From positions 1 through 64,000 of the forward strand of contig NZ_LMAK01000011.1 in NCBI RefSeq assembly GCF_001439665.1: a DNA stretch of 64,000 nt, written 5' to 3'. This DNA comes from Formosa algae (GTDB lineage: Bacteria > Bacteroidota > Bacteroidia > Flavobacteriales > Flavobacteriaceae). Under the pieces are notes generated by a model. That model ran no database searches and was not told where the DNA came from. It saw only the letters and a program-made list of their open reading frames with translations. Of the stretch, positions 62,214 through 64,000 are shown one piece after another (within the stretch, counting starts at the first letter, position 1; each line of letters starts with the position of its first letter). Both the position numbers and the translations under genes were made by a program.

Positions 62214-64000
62214 AGCACGTCTTAAAATTGTTACAGGGTGTAGAGCTACTTTAGCTGTGCCATCTTTAATTTGATGACGGCAACTCGTTCCGTTTGCGGC
62301 GATAATCACATCTGGTTTTGCTTTTCTAACGGCAGGAAACAACGTTTGCTCTCCAACAGCCATACTTACTTTATAATGTTCTTTCTCGTACCCAAAACTT
62401 CCAGCCATACCACAACAACCACTAGGAATAATAGTTGCTCTATATCCTTTAGGTAGATTTAATAATTTGAATGTAGATAATTGATTACTCATGGCTTTCT
62501 GGTGGCAGTGTGAATGAATTTTTATCACTTTTTCTTCTGCATGAAATTGTTCTGCTGTAATGTTTCCTTTTTCTATTTCAGCATACAAAAAATCTTCAAT
62601 TAAAAAAGTGTGTTTTGCAATGTGCTTTGCAGCGATTTTATCTTCCGCCAACATAATATATTCATCTTTAAACGTAAATATTGCTGAAGGTTCTATTCCT
62701 ACCAATGGAGTGTTTTCAGATATTAAATCTTTGTAAGTATTTACATTTTTAGTAGCACATTCTTTAGCTTGCTCTAAAAAGCCTTTAGATATAAATGCTC
62801 GTCCAGATTCTTCATGTTTCACAAACTTTAACTCATAATTTAAACCTTGTAATAAGGCAATAGCATCTAAACCAATTTCAGTATCTAAAAGGTTTGTGAA
62901 CTCATCTACAAAGAAATGAATTGTTTTAATTTTATTTTTAACTAACTTATTTTCAATAGATTTAATATGTTTGTTTAAACTTTTAGAAGAGACTAACGGC
63001 ATGCTTCGCTCTTCAGCAATACCAAAAGCTTTTTTAATGACATCAGAAGTAAATTTCGTCTTAAAAAAGAAATTTGTCAATCCAGAAACATGAGTCGACA
63101 ATTGGTTGGCTTTATTGTTATAAGCAAAGATTTTAGAACGTAAACTAAATCCGTTTTCTTTCTGATATTGGTATAAAAATTCCGATTTCATAGTAGAAAT
63201 ATCTACAGTACTCGGACATTCATTAAAGCAGGCTTTACAGCTTAAACATAAATCTAAAATATCTTTTAGTTCTTCATGATTAAACGGATTTTTACCAGGT
63301 TCTGTATGTGTTAAAAATTCGCGTAATGCATTTGCTCGAGCGCGAGTAACGTCTTTTTCATTTTTTGTAGCGCGATAACTTGGGCACATGGTACCTCCTA
63401 ATTCTGCTGGTTTTCTACAATCTCCGCTCCCATTACATTTTTCTGCTTGTCTTAAAATCCCTTCAGATGCAGAGAAATCCATCAATGTTTTAATGTCTGG
63501 TTCTTTACGATCTGGAACATAACGTAAAGCCTCATCCATAGGAAATGCATCTACAATTTTTCCCGCGTTAAAGATGTTATTCGGATCGAAAACCGTTTTA
63601 ATACGCTTAACAATAGTATAATTATCCTCACCAATCATTAACGGAATAAATTCTGCACGTACAATTCCATCGCCATGTTCTCCTGACATTGATCCGCCGT
63701 ATTTCTTCACTAAATGTGCAACATCGGTGGTTATTTTTCTAAACAAAGCAACATCTTCACTTAACTTTAAATTTAAAACCGGACGTAAATGCAGTTCGCC
63801 TGCACCAGCATGTGCATAATAAATGGCTTTCTGATTGTAGCCTTTCATTAAGGCTGTAAACTCATTAATATAGTTAGCAAAATCAGGTAAAGCTACAGCT
63901 GTATCTTCTATACAAGCAGCCGATTTTTTATCGCCAATAATATTACCTAATAAACCTAAGCCCGCTTTACGCAACTCAATAGCTTTATCGATATCCTCTA
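62205..64000 (-). CDS. FAD-binding/Fe-S oxidoreductase, D-lactate dehydrogenase-like (cut by window edge)
   Basis: The frame runs to the right edge, so the N-terminal FAD PCMH domain is missing; a TTG at 63974 is not the start. About 598 residues remain. The FAD-oxidase C-terminal domain has YAHAGAGELHLRP and GGSMSGEHGDGIVRAEF; then two ferredoxin-like clusters (CNGSGDCRKP, CPSYRAT and CLSCKACFNECPSTV); then CCG-type motifs (HSHCHQKAM, PSGCCGMAGSFGYE). This is the GlcD/Dld-type fusion that oxidises D-lactate, glycolate or a related 2-hydroxyacid and passes electrons to the quinone pool. Confidence 0.92.
   Translation of the reverse strand, partial: EDIDKAIELRKAGLGLLGNIIGDKKSAACIEDTAVALPDFANYINEFTALMKGYNQKAIYYAHAGAGELHLRPVLNLKLSEDVALFRKITTDVAHLVKKYGGSMSGEHGDGIVRAEFIPLMIGEDNYTIVKRIKTVFDPNNIFNAGKIVDAFPMDEALRYVPDRKEPDIKTLMDFSASEGILRQAEKCNGSGDCRKPAELGGTMCPSYRATKNEKDVTRARANALREFLTHTEPGKNPFNHEELKDILDLCLSCKACFNECPSTVDISTMKSEFLYQYQKENGFSLRSKIFAYNNKANQLSTHVSGLTNFFFKTKFTSDVIKKAFGIAEERSMPLVSSKSLNKHIKSIENKLVKNKIKTIHFFVDEFTNLLDTEIGLDAIALLQGLNYELKFVKHEESGRAFISKGFLEQAKECATKNVNTYKDLISENTPLVGIEPSAIFTFKDEYIMLAEDKIAAKHIAKHTFLIEDFLYAEIEKGNITAEQFHAEEKVIKIHSHCHQKAMSNQLSTFKLLNLPKGYRATIIPSGCCGMAGSFGYEKEHYKVSMAVGEQTLFPAVRKAKPDVIIAANGTSCRHQIKDGTAKVALHPVTILRRALI

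Overview
The window comes from a Bacteroidota chromosome, most likely a Flavobacteriaceae member. Supporting signs are low G+C, sparse Shine-Dalgarno sequences, promoters of the TTTG/TAnnTTTG type, several lipoproteins with LxxC signal peptides, families typical of the phylum (DUF6266, DUF4270, OprO/OprP-like porin, DUF1835), and dispersed palindromes of the CTCGACTCCGCTCGAG and ATGCTGAA/TTCAGCAT types. The genus cannot be fixed from sequence alone. Both window edges cut genes.

Bases 1-11097 are the accessory part. An ATP-grasp ligase end and two secreted or lipoprotein genes are followed by a scarred stretch. It holds a 5'-truncated glycerate kinase pseudogene, a deleted remnant of a DUF6266 locus, duplicated palindromes and one intact DUF6266 gene. 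Next comes an AT-rich two-gene unit (4338-8628): a CxxC/SHIVP/CxxC treble-clef (HNH-like) protein, then a 1081-residue protein with a Cap4/DUF4297-like nuclease domain, a STAND/NACHT-type P-loop NTPase and a long uncharacterised C-terminal half. This looks like an antiviral STAND-type defence module and is the best candidate for an undescribed system. It is bracketed by direct repeats (4055-4130 and 10713-10789), and its last codons run into a second repeat pair that flanks a transglutaminase-like gene. A threefold tandem array of about 173 bp units closes the region.

Bases 11098-20720 hold a KDG kinase, then a TetR-led operon of redox and detoxification enzymes (nitroreductase, CurA-like reductase, peroxiredoxin-like protein, iron alcohol dehydrogenase, DJ-1/PfpI protein). 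A 1.3 kb array of palindromic units follows, lying between convergent genes. A DEAD-box helicase and rlmF are then read from a shared divergent promoter region.

Bases 20768-31270 contain a DEAD/DEAH helicase, a DUF1853 gene and a nearly complete thiamine operon on the minus strand (thiS, thiC, a second ThiE/TenI-like gene, thiD, thiE, thiG, thiH, thiF-rhodanese). A TPP riboswitch and a recognisable promoter precede it and face away from recQ.

Bases 31290-64000 are mostly core functions. They include recQ, a porin, topB, an RluE-like pseudouridine synthase, a LytS/LytR-type two-component pair, surface lipoproteins, a cold-shock-domain protein and an oligopeptidase-B-like S9 peptidase. A four-gene operon (2OG oxygenase, SUI1, DUF1835, nucleoside phosphorylase) is followed by ung, a YfcC-type carrier, a mutS2-like gene without Smr, small envelope proteins, a DsbA-like protein, a dicarboxylate symporter, aroC, an lpxH-like gene and the start-truncated end of a large FAD/Fe-S oxidase. 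No rRNA, tRNA or CRISPR array was seen.
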